From Desulfatiglans anilini DSM 4660 (GTDB lineage Bacteria > Desulfobacterota > DSM-4660 > Desulfatiglandales > Desulfatiglandaceae): a DNA stretch of 64,000 nt. Below the pieces are notes generated by a model. It did not search any database. It was not told the DNA's origin and was given only the letters and a program-made list of their open reading frames with translations. The position numbers were made by a program, and so were the translations under genes. The DNA lies in contig NZ_AULM01000004.1 in the NCBI RefSeq assembly GCF_000422285.1, forward strand, positions 62,001-126,000, written 5' to 3'. This document shows, piece by piece, positions 61,926-64,000 of the stretch (position 1 is the first letter of the stretch; each line of letters begins with the position of its first letter).

Positions 61926-62633
61926 ATGGACAAGGAAGACCGGATCCTCGTAGAGATCGATAACCTCAGCAAATCTTACCGGCGGGGCGATCAGACCATT
62001 CCGGTCCTCAACGACATCAGCCTGGAGATTCCCGAGCGTGACTTTCTGGCCCTCATGGGCCCTTCCGGATCGGGGAAAAGCACCCTGCTGAACCTCATAG
62101 CCGGCCTCGACCGCGCGGACAGCGGCATCATCCGTGTGGCCGGGGTCATCATCACAGGGCTTTCCGAGATCGAGCTGGCCCACTGGCGGGCCCAGAACGT
62201 CGGTTTCATCTTCCAGTTCTACAACCTGATCCCCGTTCTGACCGCTTTTGAAAACGTCGAACTTCCGCTCCTGCTGACCGACCTCCCCAAGAGGGCGCGC
62301 CGTGAACATGTCAAGACCGCACTCGCGCTGGTCAAACTGGATGACCGCATGGACCACCGCCCGGGACAGCTGTCCGGCGGCCAGCAGCAGCGGGTGGCCA
62401 TCGCGCGCGCGGTCGTCACCGACCCCGCCATCCTGGTCGCCGATGAGCCCACTGGAGACCTCGACCGGCGATCGGCCGACGATGTTCTCAACCTGATGGA
62501 GCGTTTGACCAGCGACCTCGGCAAAACCGTCATTATGGTAACCCATGACCCGCGCGCGGCTGAACGGGCCCGCACCCTGAAGGTCCTCGACAAGGGTATC
62601 CTCGCCAATGCTTCTGAAGCTCCTCTTGCGTAA
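61926..62633 (+). CDS. ABC exporter ATP-binding protein (MacB/LolD type)
   Basis: A 235-residue ATPase: Walker A GPSGSGKS, signature LSGGQQQRVAIARA, Walker B ILVADEPTGDLD and the H-loop in MVTHDPRAA. This is the LolD/MacB-type cassette. It starts four bases after the adaptor stop and overlaps the permease gene by 26 bases. Confidence 0.93.
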   Translation: MDKEDRILVEIDNLSKSYRRGDQTIPVLNDISLEIPERDFLALMGPSGSGKSTLLNLIAGLDRADSGIIRVAGVIITGLSEIELAHWRAQNVGFIFQFYNLIPVLTAFENVELPLLLTDLPKRARREHVKTALALVKLDDRMDHRPGQLSGGQQQRVAIARAVVTDPAILVADEPTGDLDRRSADDVLNLMERLTSDLGKTVIMVTHDPRAAERARTLKVLDKGILANASEAPLA

Positions 62634-63762
62634 CACCTTTCGATCCCGTCTGCGCAGCGCCCTCACCGTTAGCGGCGTGGCCGTCGCCATCCTTGCCTTC
62701 GGCCTCCTGAGGACGGTCATCGAAACGTGGTACGCCGGTGCCGACGCCACTTCCGCCACACGGCTCGTCACCCGCAACGCCATCTCGCTCATCTTTCCCC
62801 TGCCGATCGCCTACCTTGAGAAGATCCGCAGCGTAGACAACGTGAAGACCGTTTCCTACGGCATCTGGTTTGGGGGGCGATACATCGACGAAAAGCACTT
62901 TTTTGCCAACTTCGCCGTCGAACCCCGCACCTACCTCGAGCTTTATCCGGAATTTGTCCTGCCTGAAAAGCAAAAAGAGGCCTTTTTCCGCAACCGCAAA
63001 GGGTGCATCGCCGGAAGGCGGCTGGCCGAAAGGTTCGGGTGGCGCATCGGAGACAGCATCACCCTCCAGGGGACCATCTACCCGGGAAACTGGGACCTCA
63101 CCCTTCTGGGCATATACGAAGGGCGTGAGCCGACCACCGACGAGCGGCAGTTTTTTCTGCACTGGGACTACCCGAACGAAACCCTGAAAAAACTGGGTCT
63201 GCCGAGGGCGGATCAGGTAGGCTTCTACATGATCGGCATCGAGGATCCCGATCGTGCTGCCGCCACGTCGGAGGCCATCGACAAACTGTTCAGGAATTCC
63301 TATGCCGAAACCCTGACGGAAACGGAAAAGGCCTTTTCCCTCGGTTTCATCGCCATGGGCGAGGCTATTCTGACGGCGATTCAACTGGTTTCCCTGGTGG
63401 TGATCATCATCATCATGGCGGTTGTCGCGAACACCATGGCTATGAGTGTGCGGGAGCGCTCAGGTGAATACGCGGTCTTCAAGACCCTCGGCTTCGGTAG
63501 ATTTTTTCTGGGGCGGCTCATCCTGGGGGAATCGCTGCTGATCACCGGAATGGGCGGGATTTTGGGAATCCTCCTCACCTTCCCTGCAGCGGACCTCTTT
63601 GCCGATGCACTCGCGGATTATTTCCCGGCCTTCTTCGTCAAACAAGAGACCCTTATACTCGATGGGGTCGCGGTCCTGGCCGTGGGGTTGGCGGCATCCG
63701 TCATCCCCATCTGGAGAACCTTGAACGTTCGCATCACCGATGCGCTGGGCAGGATCGGATAG
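62608..63762 (+). CDS. FtsX/MacB-type ABC permease
   Basis: A 384-residue permease: one N-terminal helix (after RSRLRSALTVSGVAVAILAF), a periplasmic domain of about 220 residues and three C-terminal helices, with SVRERSGEYAVFKTLGFGRF between them as in the FtsX family. It lacks a fused ATPase, unlike MacB. Its start lies within the end of the ATPase gene, indicating tight coupling. Confidence 0.92.
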   Translation: MLLKLLLRNTFRSRLRSALTVSGVAVAILAFGLLRTVIETWYAGADATSATRLVTRNAISLIFPLPIAYLEKIRSVDNVKTVSYGIWFGGRYIDEKHFFANFAVEPRTYLELYPEFVLPEKQKEAFFRNRKGCIAGRRLAERFGWRIGDSITLQGTIYPGNWDLTLLGIYEGREPTTDERQFFLHWDYPNETLKKLGLPRADQVGFYMIGIEDPDRAAATSEAIDKLFRNSYAETLTETEKAFSLGFIAMGEAILTAIQLVSLVVIIIIMAVVANTMAMSVRERSGEYAVFKTLGFGRFFLGRLILGESLLITGMGGILGILLTFPAADLFADALADYFPAFFVKQETLILDGVAVLAVGLAASVIPIWRTLNVRITDALGRIG

Positions 63763-63768
63763 CCTCAC

Positions 63769-64000
63769 ATGAAACTGCTCTTCTTTTACAGCTTCAGAAA
63801 CCTCCTGACGCGCAGGCTTACGACCTTTCTGACCACCGGAGGGATGGCCCTGGTCGTCTTCGTCTTCGCCGCCATCGTCATGCTCGCCGACGGACTGCAA
63901 AAGACGCTGGTCGACACGGGCGCAGCGGACAACATCGTGGTCATCCGACGCTCGGCCTTATCCGAGGTCCAGAGCGCCATCGAACGCGACAAGGCCGCGA
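63769..64000 (+). CDS. Second FtsX/MacB-type ABC permease, truncated by window edge
   Basis: The first 77 residues of a protein starting MKLLFFYSFRNLLTRRLTTF, with a hydrophobic helix (GGMALVVFVFAAIVMLA), then DGLQKTLVDTGAADNIVVI. It resembles the start of the preceding permease, so the exporter probably uses a permease pair. It begins six bases after the previous stop codon. Confidence 0.8.
   Translation, partial: MKLLFFYSFRNLLTRRLTTFLTTGGMALVVFVFAAIVMLADGLQKTLVDTGAADNIVVIRRSALSEVQSAIERDKAA

Overview
The window looks like a chromosome segment of an anaerobic, GC-rich Deltaproteobacterium (Desulfobacterota), most likely a sulfate-reducing or syntrophic degrader of aromatic compounds. This rests on three things. 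First, it carries the late benzoyl-CoA pathway trio of obligate anaerobes: hydroxyenoyl-CoA dehydrogenase, oxoenoyl-CoA hydrolase and dienoyl-CoA hydratase. Second, it has a two-gene methylmalonyl-CoA mutase and pieces of a Na+-pumping acyl-CoA decarboxylase. Third, the housekeeping gene order (rpsB-tsf-pyrH-frr-uppS-cdsA-dxr-rseP; radical SAM protein beside rng; tatA near purM) fits that group. The species call is inference; no rRNA is present. TTG start codons seem unusually common (livF, dgt, tsf, psd, ihfA and lspA are the best choices).

Layout. 1-13.5 kb reads leftwards: a truncated Old-Yellow-Enzyme-like reductase, recO, an unusual acyl-CoA synthetase, a LEA/WHy-type lipoprotein, then a complete branched-chain-type ABC importer (livG, livH, livM, livK, livF) with a long-chain or aromatic acyl-CoA synthetase inside the operon, dgt and a small unknown gene. 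14-24.8 kb reads rightwards: translation, nucleotide and envelope biogenesis genes from rpsB to ihfA, met by convergent rlpA. 25.9-30.1 kb is the aromatic catabolic cluster, with a strong promoter overlapped by a perfect 14-bp inverted repeat and with an intrinsic terminator before its last gene. 30.4-37.6 kb holds methylmalonyl-CoA mutase and Na+-decarboxylase subunits in three transcription units. 38-43.4 kb holds pilC, a fused radical SAM protein and rng. 44.5-64 kb holds a ferric-reductase-like flavoprotein, tRNA-Thr(CGT), pyrF, adk, a proposed homoserine-synthesis operon (aminotransferase, hom, apgM-like), purM, tatA, small unknown genes, ileS-lspA-lgt, and a MacAB-like exporter that runs off the end.

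How it fits together. The Liv-type importer plus its ligase could bring in and activate an organic acid. The bam-like enzymes would open the ring after benzoyl-CoA reduction; the reductase itself is not in the window. Downstream acyl-CoA products could be processed through the mutase and the biotin-dependent, Na+-linked decarboxylase. These links are inferred from gene content.

The most unusual structure is a family of intergenic palindromic repeats. The best copy (52513-52654) is a 142-bp element with roughly 33-bp terminal inverted repeats placed symmetrically around a central GGCGACCT/AGGTCGCC palindrome. I count about nine copies and two fragments. In three places the same left part joins, in the same order and orientation, to a second repeat (about 51 bp units with small hairpins). 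I do not recognise it as a described family, and no transposase is visible in the window.
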